Source: Herbiconiux daphne
Lineage (GTDB): Bacteria > Actinomycetota > Actinomycetes > Actinomycetales > Microbacteriaceae
Assembly: GCF_024979295.1 (NCBI RefSeq)
Contig: NZ_JANLCJ010000011.1
Span: 1 to 64,000 of the forward strand
Length of the DNA: 64,000 bases
Direction: 5' to 3'
The translations under genes were made by a program, and so were the position numbers. The notes below the pieces were generated by a model. That model did not search any database and was not told the DNA's origin. It saw nothing but the letters and a program-made list of their open reading frames with translations. How positions within the stretch are numbered: the stretch's first letter is position 1; every line of letters begins with the position of its first letter. Below, one piece after another: positions 50,819 to 59,020 of this stretch.

Positions 50819-52276
50819 TCACCGCACCGGGGCGCGCTCGGGCGGAACCGGCTCGGGCGAGACGGGCTCGGGCGCCAACGGTTCGATGGTCTCGCCGAGC
50901 GGCACCGCGGGCACGAGCAGCAGCGCCGCCGCCGCCGCGAGCGCGACCGGCACCATCAGCAGGTAGGCCGACTGCATCGAGAGCCCCTGCAGGAACAGCG
51001 CCCCCACGAGGGCGGTGCCGAACATGCCGCCCACCTGCCGGAACAGACTGGTGGCCGCCGTCGCGACGCCCACGATCGCGTGCGGGAAGGCGTTCTGCAC
51101 CACGATGACGATGTTGCTGAAGCATCCGCCGAGTCCGAGGCCCACCACCCCGCCCGCCACGGCCGCGGTGGTCAGCGTCGGGTCGTCGGGCAGGGCGGCG
51201 AGGGTGGCCGGCGCCACGGCCACCACGAGTGCACTGATGACCAGCACGAGCTTGTAGCGGCCCGTGCGGGCCACGATCTGGCCCGACGCGGTCGAGGCAA
51301 GCAGGCTGCCGATGGCCATCGGGATCATCGCGAGACCGGCCGCCGAGGGACTCGCTCCGAGCTGGGCCTGCACGAACGTGGGCAGGTAGCCCAAGAAGCT
51401 GAACATCACGACGGCGATGCCCATCGACGCGAGGCCGGTGACCACGAAGGTGCGGTCGCGAAAGAGCAGTAACGGCAGCACGGGGCTCGGAACGCGCCGC
51501 TCCACCAGAGGGAACGCGATCAGGGCGAGCAGGCCGGCCGCGGCGATGCCGATGATGATCGGCGAGTTCCAGGGATGCACCACGCCTCCCCACGTGGTCA
51601 CGAGGGCGAGCGCCACCGTGATGACCGAGATCAGCACCATGCCGGCGATGTCGACGACGACGCGTCGGCTCGATGCCGGCCGCGGGATGCGCAGCAGCAG
51701 GAGCACCCCCAGGCCGGCGAGCACGCCCAGGGGGAGGTTGATCCAGAATCCCCAGCGCCAGCCGGGCCCCTGCGCCAGGAGCCCGCCGACGAACGGTCCG
51801 GCCACGCTCGAGGCGGCGAACACGGCGCTCAGGATGCCGGAATAGCGGCCGCGTTGCCGGGCCGGCACGACGTCGGCGATCGCCGCCTGAGGCAGGATGA
51901 CCAGGCCGCCGCTCCCGGCGCCCTGCAACACCCGGCCGACGATGAGCCATCCCATGTCGGGCGCGAAGGCGCCCACCAGGGACCCGGCGGTGAACAGCGC
52001 CACCGCCACGAGCAGCAGAGCCCGGCGCCCGAAGACGTCGCTCAGCTTTCCGAAGATCGGCATCATCGGAATCGACGCCAGGATGAACGCGACGATGACC
52101 CACGAGCTCGATGATCCGGCATCGAGCTCGGCGACCATGAGCGGCAGCGCCGGCACGAACAGGTGCTGCGACAGCGACGCGAGCAGGGTGACGAAACCGA
52201 GGGCGACGAACAGCAGCACGACCCGCGTGCGCGACGGCGGCGCGGGCACAGGACGAGCCGCGCTGCTCAATTCCAT
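50819..52276 (-). CDS. MFS multidrug exporter, DHA2 family (second copy)
   Basis: 485 residues, 14 membrane helices. Motif A GKLSDVFGRR, motif B QGAGSGGLVIL, motif C GPFVGG; paralogous to the exporter at 26017. The motif D1 Asp of that protein is Ser here (LSQHLFVPALPLM). Last gene of the reductase-ferredoxin-FprA-Mrp transcript, so it probably exports a pathway compound. Confidence 0.9.
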   Translation of the reverse strand: MELSSAARPVPAPPSRTRVVLLFVALGFVTLLASLSQHLFVPALPLMVAELDAGSSSSWVIVAFILASIPMMPIFGKLSDVFGRRALLLVAVALFTAGSLVGAFAPDMGWLIVGRVLQGAGSGGLVILPQAAIADVVPARQRGRYSGILSAVFAASSVAGPFVGGLLAQGPGWRWGFWINLPLGVLAGLGVLLLLRIPRPASSRRVVVDIAGMVLISVITVALALVTTWGGVVHPWNSPIIIGIAAAGLLALIAFPLVERRVPSPVLPLLLFRDRTFVVTGLASMGIAVVMFSFLGYLPTFVQAQLGASPSAAGLAMIPMAIGSLLASTASGQIVARTGRYKLVLVISALVVAVAPATLAALPDDPTLTTAAVAGGVVGLGLGGCFSNIVIVVQNAFPHAIVGVATAATSLFRQVGGMFGTALVGALFLQGLSMQSAYLLMVPVALAAAAALLLVPAVPLGETIEPLAPEPVSPEPVPPERAPVR

Positions 52277-52294
52277 GGGCTCGGCGGCATCCGG

Positions 52295-53437
52295 TCAGCG
52301 AACCGACAGCGACAGCCGGCGGCCGGCCAGCCCTCGCGGCCGGGTGGTGAGGCGTTGTGCCAGGTCGTCGAACGCGCGCGCCGCGGGATCGAAGGGCGCG
52401 GCGATGCCGATCGGCAGGCCGGCGTCACCGGCCTCGCGCAACGGCACGCTGAACGGGATCGACCCGAGCAACGGCACCTCGTCGTGGCCGGCCGAGAGCT
52501 GTGCGGCCACCGCTGCGCCGCCGCCCGTGCCGAACGGTGCGAACCCGGAACTGTCGGCCGCCATCGTCTCGACGATGCCGATCACCTTCTGCTCGAGCGT
52601 GCGGGCCAGCAGGCCGCTGCGCACCGCGACCCCCGAGGCCGCGCGCTGAGGCGTCGTCACGACGAGCACCTCCGAGTGCGGCAGCAGATGCCCGACCGAG
52701 ATGGCGACGTCTCCCGTGCCGGGCGGCAGGTCGAGGAAGAGCACGTCGAGGTCGCCGAAGTAGACCTCGGTGATGAACTGCTCCACCGTGCGGTGCAGGA
52801 GCGGTCCGCGCCACGACACCGCGCTGTTCTCCGACCCCTCGGGCAGGAACATCCCGATCGACACGCCCTTCACGCCGTGGGCCACCGGCGGCAGCACGAG
52901 ATCGTCGATGCGGGTCGGCCGCACGGCGAAACCGCTGTCGTCGACGAGCCCGAGGAGCGCCGGAATCGAGAACCCGTGCACGTCGGTGTCGACCAGTCCC
53001 ACCCGCAGCCCGCGGCGGGCGGTGGCCACCGCGAGGTTGGCGGTGACCGTCGATTTGCCCACTCCCCCTTTGCCGCTCGTGACGGCGATCACCCGGGTGA
53101 GTGATCCGGGTGTGAACGGCGTGGTCGACCGGGTGCGCCCCGATCGCAGCCGGGCGAGCAGCGCTTCGCGTTCGCCCGTCGACATCACGGTGAGCTCGAC
53201 GTGCACCCGATCGATGCCGGGAACGGCGGATGCCGCTGCCGTCACCTCGCGCTCGATGCGGTCGGCCATGGGGCAGCCCACGATGGTCAGGGCGATGCCG
53301 ATCACGGCCCGGCCGTCGGCCACCTCCACCTGGCGCACCATGTCGAGCTCGGCGAGCGACCGCTGGAGTTCCGGATCGACGACCGAGCCAGCTGCCGCGG
53401 TGGCCGCGGCCACCAGGTCGTCGACGGAGGTGCTCAT
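52295..53437 (-). CDS. Mrp/ApbC-type P-loop ATPase (iron-sulfur carrier)
   Basis: 380 residues. N-terminal MIP18-like domain (about 1-95, with the GCPM motif) and a P-loop ATPase with deviant Walker A SGKGGVGKST, LVDTDVHGFS, and LDLPPGTGD. The C-terminal CxxC found in many Mrp proteins is absent (APFGTGGG), as in several actinobacterial members. It probably loads Fe-S clusters onto the neighbouring ferredoxins (inference). Ten bases separate it from the reductase gene upstream. Confidence 0.9.
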   Translation of the reverse strand: MSTSVDDLVAAATAAAGSVVDPELQRSLAELDMVRQVEVADGRAVIGIALTIVGCPMADRIEREVTAAASAVPGIDRVHVELTVMSTGEREALLARLRSGRTRSTTPFTPGSLTRVIAVTSGKGGVGKSTVTANLAVATARRGLRVGLVDTDVHGFSIPALLGLVDDSGFAVRPTRIDDLVLPPVAHGVKGVSIGMFLPEGSENSAVSWRGPLLHRTVEQFITEVYFGDLDVLFLDLPPGTGDVAISVGHLLPHSEVLVVTTPQRAASGVAVRSGLLARTLEQKVIGIVETMAADSSGFAPFGTGGGAAVAAQLSAGHDEVPLLGSIPFSVPLREAGDAGLPIGIAAPFDPAARAFDDLAQRLTTRPRGLAGRRLSLSVR

Positions 53438-53446
53438 GCTGCTCGC

Positions 53447-54775
53447 TCAGCCCGCGCGGCCGGCGGCGCGCAAGAGCTCGTCGCGGTCGTGCAGCTTGAC
53501 CCGTTCGCGGCCCACGGCTTCGCCGGCGGCGCGCTCGGCCTCGTCGATGGCCCGCCAGGACAGCCAGTCGACCACGCGCACTCCGCGCGAGTCGAGCAGG
53601 CCGTCGACCTCGGTGGCGGATGTCGCCGTGCCGGCACTCCGGAGCTCGTCGGCGTCGGCCAGGATCGATGTGACGGCTTCGAGTGCGCAGCCCCGGTTCG
53701 TGCCCACGACGCCGGTGGGTCCGCGCTTGATCCAGCCGGCCACGTAGACGCCCGGAACGCCGACGGCCCGCGAGTCGACATGAGGAACGGTCGCGGTGAC
53801 CACGTCGAACGGCAGGCCGTCGAGCGCCTTGCCCGCGTAGCCGACCGAGCGCAGCACGAGCTGGGCCTCGACGCTCTCGTGCGGCCCGTCGTCGTCGGGG
53901 TCGCTGGTGCGGCCGAGTCGCACGGCCGACACCGCGGCATCTCCGACGAACTCCACCGGTGACCGGTCGAACACGAAGCGGATCGTGCGGTCGCGTCCCT
54001 CGGGCGCGCGGTCGGCGGCCTTCTGGAAGCTGGCGAGCAGTCGGCGCGCCGTCGGACTGCCGTCGGCGTGAGCCTGCTGCACCGGATCGAGCTGCAGGTC
54101 GGCGGGGTCGACGATGACGTCGGCCGTCTCGACCTCGAGCAGCTCGATGAATTCCTTGTTGGTGAACTTCGCGAACGCCGGGCCGCGCCGGCCCACGACG
54201 ACGACCTCGCGGATCGTGCTCGCGGCGAACGCGTCGACGATGTGCTCGGGCACGTCGGTGCGGCGCAGCTCCTCGGTCGACCGCACCAGCATCCGCGCCG
54301 CGTCGAGCGCCACGTTGCCGACGCCGATCACGATCGCCCGGTCGCCCGTGAGGGTGAAGGCATCGGGAGCGAGATCGGGATGGCCCTGGTACCACGACAC
54401 GAACTCGCGCACGGCGCTCACGCCGTCGAGGTCTTCGCCCGGCACGCCGAGACGGCGGTCGAGGGGCGCGCCGCTCGCGAACACCACGGCGTGGTAGTGC
54501 TCGCGGAGCTCCTCGAGCGAGATGTCACGGCCCACCTCGACGTTCCCGAGGAACCGCACGCCGGGACTGTCTTCGAACACCTCCGAGAACGACGTGGTGA
54601 TCGACTTGATGCGCGGATGATCGGGAGCCACGCCGTAGCGCACGAGGCCGAACGGAGCCGGCAGGCGTTCGAAGACGTCGACCTCGACCGGGAACCCGGC
54701 CTCCTCGGTGAGGAGCTGGGCGCAATAGGCGCCCGACGGTCCGGAGCCGACCACGGCCACGCGCAGAGCACTCAT
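53447..54775 (-). CDS. fprA: Ferredoxin-NADP+ reductase, FprA/adrenodoxin-reductase type
   Basis: 442 residues. FAD motif GSGPSGAYCAQLL near the N-terminus, FERLPAPFGLVRYGVAPDHPRIKSI (in part: PFGLVRYGVAPDHP), NADP motif GVGNVALDAARML, and C-terminal AGWIKRGPTGVVGTNR. It passes electrons from NADPH to ferredoxin. Start overlaps the ferredoxin stop by one base. It is a plausible donor for the P450s. Confidence 0.94.
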   Translation of the reverse strand: MSALRVAVVGSGPSGAYCAQLLTEEAGFPVEVDVFERLPAPFGLVRYGVAPDHPRIKSITTSFSEVFEDSPGVRFLGNVEVGRDISLEELREHYHAVVFASGAPLDRRLGVPGEDLDGVSAVREFVSWYQGHPDLAPDAFTLTGDRAIVIGVGNVALDAARMLVRSTEELRRTDVPEHIVDAFAASTIREVVVVGRRGPAFAKFTNKEFIELLEVETADVIVDPADLQLDPVQQAHADGSPTARRLLASFQKAADRAPEGRDRTIRFVFDRSPVEFVGDAAVSAVRLGRTSDPDDDGPHESVEAQLVLRSVGYAGKALDGLPFDVVTATVPHVDSRAVGVPGVYVAGWIKRGPTGVVGTNRGCALEAVTSILADADELRSAGTATSATEVDGLLDSRGVRVVDWLSWRAIDEAERAAGEAVGRERVKLHDRDELLRAAGRAG

Positions 54776-55095
54776 CAGGCGCTCCGGTCGGGCAGGGCGG
54801 CGACGACCGCCACGTCGTGATCGATCTTGCCGGCCTTGCGTCCACTCTTGGGGGCGTCGACCTCCTCGAAGAACTGCTCGTTGACCTCGATGAAGCTCTC
54901 TTGTTCCGGCGGCAGCTCGGCGTCGTAGAAGATGGCGTCGACGGGGCAGGCCGCGACGCAAGCTCCGCAGTCGATGCAGAGATCCGGGTTGATGTAGGTC
55001 ATCCGGCCGCCCTCGAAGATGCAGTCGGCCGGGCAGACGGGGATGCAGCTCTTGTCCTGCACGTCGACGCAGGCTTCGGTTACGACGTAGACCAT
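54775..55095 (-). CDS. 7Fe ferredoxin ([3Fe-4S][4Fe-4S], FdxA type), second copy
   Basis: 106 residues: Cys9, 17, 21, 25 and CIDCGACVAACP (Cys40, 43, 46, 50). About half of the residues match the paralogue at 50497 by eye. ATG 55095 has GGAAGGAA upstream. Coupled to the FprA-type reductase. Confidence 0.93.
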   Translation of the reverse strand: MVYVVTEACVDVQDKSCIPVCPADCIFEGGRMTYINPDLCIDCGACVAACPVDAIFYDAELPPEQESFIEVNEQFFEEVDAPKSGRKAGKIDHDVAVVAALPDRSA

Positions 55096-55132
55096 GAAGG
55101 ATTCCTTCCGTAGCGCTCGGGGCCGATGAGTG

Positions 55133-56365
55133 TCATGCCAGCTGCCGGAGCTGATCGACGAGGGTTGCGGCAGGGCCACCCGAGGCGAGCAGACGACGGG
55201 CCTGGTTGAGTGCTTTCACCCAGTTGACCGTGACCGCACCGCAGGCCACGCCGTGCGCATCCTCGTGGATGACGGCGACCCGCCCCTCGTCGGCCAGGTC
55301 GCCGACGACGAAGGAGGCGCCCTCGGGGTCGCGCCAGCCGACGGAGTTCACCTTCCAGTCGTACTGGTCCGACCAGACGTAGTCGGTGGGCGCATAGGGG
55401 GCGTCCGCGCCGCCGCCGGAGATGGCCGCGGCGATGTAGCGCGCCTGATCGCCGGCATTCGTCCAGTGCTCGGCGCGCACGTCGACGCCCCGGCCCGGAT
55501 GCGGCCAGCGCGCCACGTCGCCGATGGCGAACACGTCGTCCGCACCTTCGGCGCGCAGGAAGCCGTCGGTGATCACACCGTTGTCGATGGCCAGGCCGCT
55601 GCCGGCCAGCCAGCCGTCGCAGGGCACCGATCCGATGCCCACCACCGCCGTGCCGGCCGAGAGCTCGGTGCCGTCGGCGAGGGTGATCGTCAGGTCGCCG
55701 GCGGTGCCGGAGATGCCGGCCACGCCGACCCCGAAGCGGGTCTCGGCGCCGTTCCGCCGATGGAGGCCAACGAGCACGTCGGCGATCTCGGGGCCGACCA
55801 GGCGCGCCATCGGCTCGGGAACCGGGTCGACCACCACCACCGGGCAGCCGTGGCTGCGCGCGGCCGCGGCGATCTCGGTGCCGATGAAGCCCCCGCCCAC
55901 CACCACGACCGGCTCACCGAGGGCGAGTCGGCCGGCGATGGCCCGGGAATCGGCGAGGGTGCGGAGCTGGTAGACTCCGGATTCCGGTTGCCACGGTGAC
56001 GGCCGGGCCACGGCTCCGGTCGCGATCACCAGGGTGTCGTAGACGACCGTGGTGCCGTCGGCCAGGCTCACCGTCTTGCCGGCCGGGTCGAGGGCGACCG
56101 CGGCCGACCCCAGACGCAGGTCGATGTCGAGCTCGGCGAGCTCGTCGGCCGACGACAGACGAAGAGCGGCGACCGCCTCGTCGCTCCAGGCGCCCTTCAG
56201 CAGATCCTTCGACAGCGGTGGCCGGTCGTAGGGGAGTTCGTCTTCCGCGCCGATCAGCGTGATGGGGGCGGTGTAGCCCAGCGTGCGCAGGGCCAGCGCG
56301 GTGCGGGTGCCGGCCAGGGATGCTCCGACCACCACCACGTGGCCCCGGGAGTCGACTCCGCTCAT
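55133..56365 (-). CDS. FAD-dependent ferredoxin reductase (rubredoxin/putidaredoxin reductase type)
   Basis: 410 residues. FAD motif VVVGASLAGTRTA, ELPYDRPPLSKDLLKG, NAD motif VVVGGGFIGTEIAAAA, ADDVFAIGDVARWP, and DYVWSDQYDWK near the C-terminal dimer domain. This is the group that reduces [2Fe-2S] or [3Fe-4S] ferredoxins of P450s and dioxygenases with NADH. First gene of the electron-transfer operon; predicted IclR site B lies about 50 bases upstream. ATG 56365 chosen over 56380. Confidence 0.92.
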   Translation of the reverse strand: MSGVDSRGHVVVVGASLAGTRTALALRTLGYTAPITLIGAEDELPYDRPPLSKDLLKGAWSDEAVAALRLSSADELAELDIDLRLGSAAVALDPAGKTVSLADGTTVVYDTLVIATGAVARPSPWQPESGVYQLRTLADSRAIAGRLALGEPVVVVGGGFIGTEIAAAARSHGCPVVVVDPVPEPMARLVGPEIADVLVGLHRRNGAETRFGVGVAGISGTAGDLTITLADGTELSAGTAVVGIGSVPCDGWLAGSGLAIDNGVITDGFLRAEGADDVFAIGDVARWPHPGRGVDVRAEHWTNAGDQARYIAAAISGGGADAPYAPTDYVWSDQYDWKVNSVGWRDPEGASFVVGDLADEGRVAVIHEDAHGVACGAVTVNWVKALNQARRLLASGGPAATLVDQLRQLA

Positions 56366-56415
56366 CGTTCGAATCCTCACTTCGTCGTCAAGGTGTGCGA
56401 ACGCTATAACTCACT

Positions 56416-56432
56416 GTTCTTTTGAACGGAAC
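56416..56432. promoter_or_regulatory. Predicted IclR site B (GTTCTTTTGAACGGAAC)
   Basis: 17-bp motif matching site A at 16 of 17 positions, upstream of the ferredoxin reductase operon. It is flanked by two direct copies of GCTATAAC (56403-56410 and 56441-56448), one of which may be part of a promoter. Confidence 0.7.
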
Positions 56433-56509
56433 GAGCGAGCGCTATAACGCAACACCTCAGTATGTTCCGAGACATGGATCACTGTCAACACGCCTGGTGC
56501 CGGGCGGGA

Positions 56510-57355
56510 TCAGGCGTGGGTCGCGTCGTTGTCGCCGTTCCTCGTGCCGCTGATGTAGCCCGACAGCCGTGCCGCCGACTGGCGCACGAGCGTGGCGAGG
56601 GAGGTCGAGTGCGCGGCGTTGAAGCGCGACTCCGGAAGCGAGACGCCGGTGACGCCGACGACGCCCGACGGACCGAACACCGGCGCGGCGATGGCGATCG
56701 CGCCTTCGATGCGCTCGCCGTGCGTGATGGCGTATCCCTCCTCGCGCACGGCCGCCAGGCGGGCCGTCAGGCTCTCCGCGTCGACCAGGGTGCGATCGGT
56801 CTGAGCCGCGAGCGGGGCGGTGATGACCGCCTGTTGCACGGCCTCGGGCACGAACGCGAGGATGGCGATGCCACTCGCTCCGGCGTGCAACGGCAGCCAC
56901 TCGCGCACCGGCAGGGTGTAGCGGAGCGGATGGGGCGATTCCACCGTGAGCGTGAACATCATCTGCCGGCGCTGCTCGTTGTAGACGCCGAAGAACGACG
57001 ACTCGCCGGTCTGCTCGGTGAGGTCGTCGAGGGTGTCGGAGGCCAGCTCCTGCAGCGGGAACCGGTTGCTGGTCGTCCAGGCCAGTCGCAAGAACTCCAG
57101 GCCCAGCCGGTAGGCGCCCGCGGGCGTGCGGCTGACCAGCCCGAGCTTCTCGAGATCGGTGATCAGCCGGTGCACGGTGCTGGGGCTGATGCCCAGCCGG
57201 CCGGCCAGTTCGCGCACGCCGTGCGTGTCCTGGTCGCTGTCCACCATGAGGGTGAGCAATTCGATGCCGCGCGCGAGGGGCTGGCGGCGCCGAGCCTCGA
57301 TGGCATCCGGTCCGGCCTCGACGTCGTCGGCGGCATCCGTTCTCGTCTCGCTCAT
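56510..57355 (-). CDS. IclR family transcriptional regulator of the catabolic island
   Basis: 281 residues. N-terminal winged helix (about 25-85) with LARGIELLTLMVD, GISPSTVHRLITDLEKLGLV, then the IclR ligand domain with LPLHAGASGIAILAF, REEGYAITHGE, AIAAPVFGPSG. ATG 57355 with GGAAAGAG upstream; longer frames run into its own operator (site C). It is the obvious candidate to bind the 17-bp motif. The effector is probably the growth substrate or a CoA/acid intermediate. Confidence 0.92.
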   Translation of the reverse strand: MSETRTDAADDVEAGPDAIEARRRQPLARGIELLTLMVDSDQDTHGVRELAGRLGISPSTVHRLITDLEKLGLVSRTPAGAYRLGLEFLRLAWTTSNRFPLQELASDTLDDLTEQTGESSFFGVYNEQRRQMMFTLTVESPHPLRYTLPVREWLPLHAGASGIAILAFVPEAVQQAVITAPLAAQTDRTLVDAESLTARLAAVREEGYAITHGERIEGAIAIAAPVFGPSGVVGVTGVSLPESRFNAAHSTSLATLVRQSAARLSGYISGTRNGDNDATHA

Positions 57356-57445
57356 CGGGTATCTCTTTCCTCTCGACGGCGGGCACGGCGCCTTGACAAG
57401 CGCGAGCCGTGCGGACATTCTTATTCGCGACGTAACAGAACACCT

Positions 57446-57462
57446 GTTCCGTTCTAGAAAAC
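57446..57462. promoter_or_regulatory. Predicted IclR site C (reverse complement of the 17-bp motif)
   Basis: On the minus strand this reads GTTTTCTAGAACGGAAC, 15 of 17 identical to site A. It lies in the 223-base gap between iclR and the divergent SDR, 91 bases upstream of the iclR start, fitting autoregulation and control of the SDR/CMD pair. Confidence 0.65.
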
Positions 57463-57534
57463 GGTAGTGCACTGCGCGTTGTCACGCGACGCTCCTCACG
57501 CACCGTGACCGATGAGGAAGCGAGGACGCCCCCC

Positions 57535-57582
57535 ATGGCTGTGGCGTATATTACTCGACCACGACGTCAGGCGTCGCTGTGA
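57535..57582 (+). CDS. Possible 15-codon leader ORF overlapping the SDR start
   Basis: ATG 57535 opens 15 codons (MAVAYITRPRRQASL) whose stop TGA overlaps the GTG start of the SDR at 57579. The SDR start itself has no good ribosome site, so the short frame could deliver ribosomes by coupling. Supported only by position. Confidence 0.3.
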   Translation: MAVAYITRPRRQASL

Positions 57583-58334
57583 GCGGCGACGGGCGGGTCG
57601 CCCTGGTGACGGGCGGATCGGCGGGCATCGGTTATGCGATCGCCGAGCGCCTGTCGGATGACGGCTTCCGCGTGGCCGTGATCAGCAGCGGTGAGGGCGG
57701 CGCGGAGACGGCCGCCGCGACGCTGTCGGAGGATGGCGCGGTGGTGCGGGGCTACCGCGCCGACGTCAGCGACCGGGCCCAGGTCGACGCGGCGATCGCC
57801 GCCGTGCGCTCCGAGCTGGGGCCGATCTCGGTGATCGTGGCCAACGCGGCCATCGCCCCTCAGCATCCGTTCCTCGAGATGACTCAGGAGCAGTGGGACA
57901 CCACGATCGCGATCAACCTGACCGGCACCTTCAACACGGTGCAGGCGGCGCTGGGCGACCTTGTCGACGCCGGCTGGGGGAGGGTCGTGCTCATCTCGTC
58001 GTCGAGTGCTCAGCGCGGAGCCCCTCGCATGGCGCACTATGCCGCCTCGAAGGGCGGCCAGCTGTCGATGACCAAAGCGCTCGCCGTCGAGTTCGCCGGC
58101 GTGGGCATCACGGTCAACAGCGTGGTGCCGTCGTCGGTGGAGTCGCGCAGCGTGCAGCGCAAGCAGGAGGCGGGCGCCATGCCGTCGGCCGAGGCGATGG
58201 CGAAGTACATCCCGGTGGGCCGGATGGGCCGGGGAGAAGACATCGCCGCGGCGGTCTCCTACCTCGTCTCCGACGGCGCTTCGTATGTCACCGGCCAGAC
58301 GATCAGTGTGAACGGCGGCTCGTTCATCGGCTGA
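57579..58334 (+). CDS. SDR family oxidoreductase (FabG-like)
   Basis: 251 residues, classical SDR. TGGSAGIG (11-18), NAAI in place of NNAG (ANAAIAP), active-site Ser in LISSSSAQRG, Tyr154/Lys158 in YAASK. C-terminal GQTISVNGGSFIG is the usual FabG-like end. Start GTG 57579. First of two genes divergent from iclR; it likely oxidises or reduces a pathway hydroxyl/keto group. Confidence 0.9.
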   Translation: MSGDGRVALVTGGSAGIGYAIAERLSDDGFRVAVISSGEGGAETAAATLSEDGAVVRGYRADVSDRAQVDAAIAAVRSELGPISVIVANAAIAPQHPFLEMTQEQWDTTIAINLTGTFNTVQAALGDLVDAGWGRVVLISSSSAQRGAPRMAHYAASKGGQLSMTKALAVEFAGVGITVNSVVPSSVESRSVQRKQEAGAMPSAEAMAKYIPVGRMGRGEDIAAAVSYLVSDGASYVTGQTISVNGGSFIG

Positions 58335-58389
58335 GCTCGGGAGCCCGACCGACAGACCGAACGAACCGAGCCCGATGAGAGGACCAGAC

Positions 58390-58983
58390 GTGACCGACGC
58401 CCGAATTCAGCCGATCCCCGCCGCGGAGTGGAGTGACGAGATGTGGGATGCCATCTCGGTGATCGGCGCCAAGCGGCCGGAACCCGGCACGCCGCCCGGC
58501 CCGAGCTCGAACATCCTCGGCATCTACGCCAACCATCCGCCGTTCGTCACCGGGTGGATGCCGTTCTCGAGCTACCTCAAGCACTCGAGCCTCACCGACC
58601 GGGTGCGCGAGATCGCGATCATCCGCACCACCTGGCTCGACGGAGGGGAGTACGAGTGGGCCCAGCACCGGCGGCTCGGCAAGAGCGCCGGACTGACCGA
58701 CGCCGAGATCGACGCGCTCTCCGACGGGGAGCCGGTGGAGTGGTCCGACGCGGATGCCGTGGCCATCGAGGCCATCGACGAACTCGTGCGCGACCGCCTG
58801 ATCTCCGACCCGACCTGGGCCGAACTGGCTCGGCACTTCTCGAAGCCCCAGTTGATCGATTTCGTCTTCATGGTGGCCACCTACGACATGCACTGTCTCG
58901 CCTTCAACTCGCTCGGGCTTCAGCTCGACCCAGGACTCGTGGGTTTTCCGGCGAGTCATCCTCGCGGAGGGGCCTCGGGCTGA
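58390..58983 (+). CDS. Carboxymuconolactone decarboxylase (CMD/AhpD-like) family protein
   Basis: 197 residues, all-helical CMD fold. LTDRVREIAIIRTTWLDGGEYEWAQHRRLGKSAGLTDAEIDAL (in part: EYEWAQHRRLGKSAGL) matches the family; the CxxC of peroxidase-type AhpD members is absent, pointing to a lyase/isomerase or scaffold role. GTG 58390 is supported by GAGAGGA; ATG 58375 is an alternative. Follows the SDR by 55 bases. Confidence 0.87.
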   Translation: MTDARIQPIPAAEWSDEMWDAISVIGAKRPEPGTPPGPSSNILGIYANHPPFVTGWMPFSSYLKHSSLTDRVREIAIIRTTWLDGGEYEWAQHRRLGKSAGLTDAEIDALSDGEPVEWSDADAVAIEAIDELVRDRLISDPTWAELARHFSKPQLIDFVFMVATYDMHCLAFNSLGLQLDPGLVGFPASHPRGGASG

Positions 58984-59007
58984 CGGGCCGTGGCCGCGCG
59001 GAGCCAT

Positions 59008-59013
59008 TAGGTT
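59008..59013 (+). promoter_or_regulatory. -10 element of a leaderless promoter (tetR)
   Basis: TAGGTT ends seven bases before the ATG at 59021, the spacing expected for a transcript starting at the initiation codon. Confidence 0.5.
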
Positions 59014-59020
59014 ATGACTC

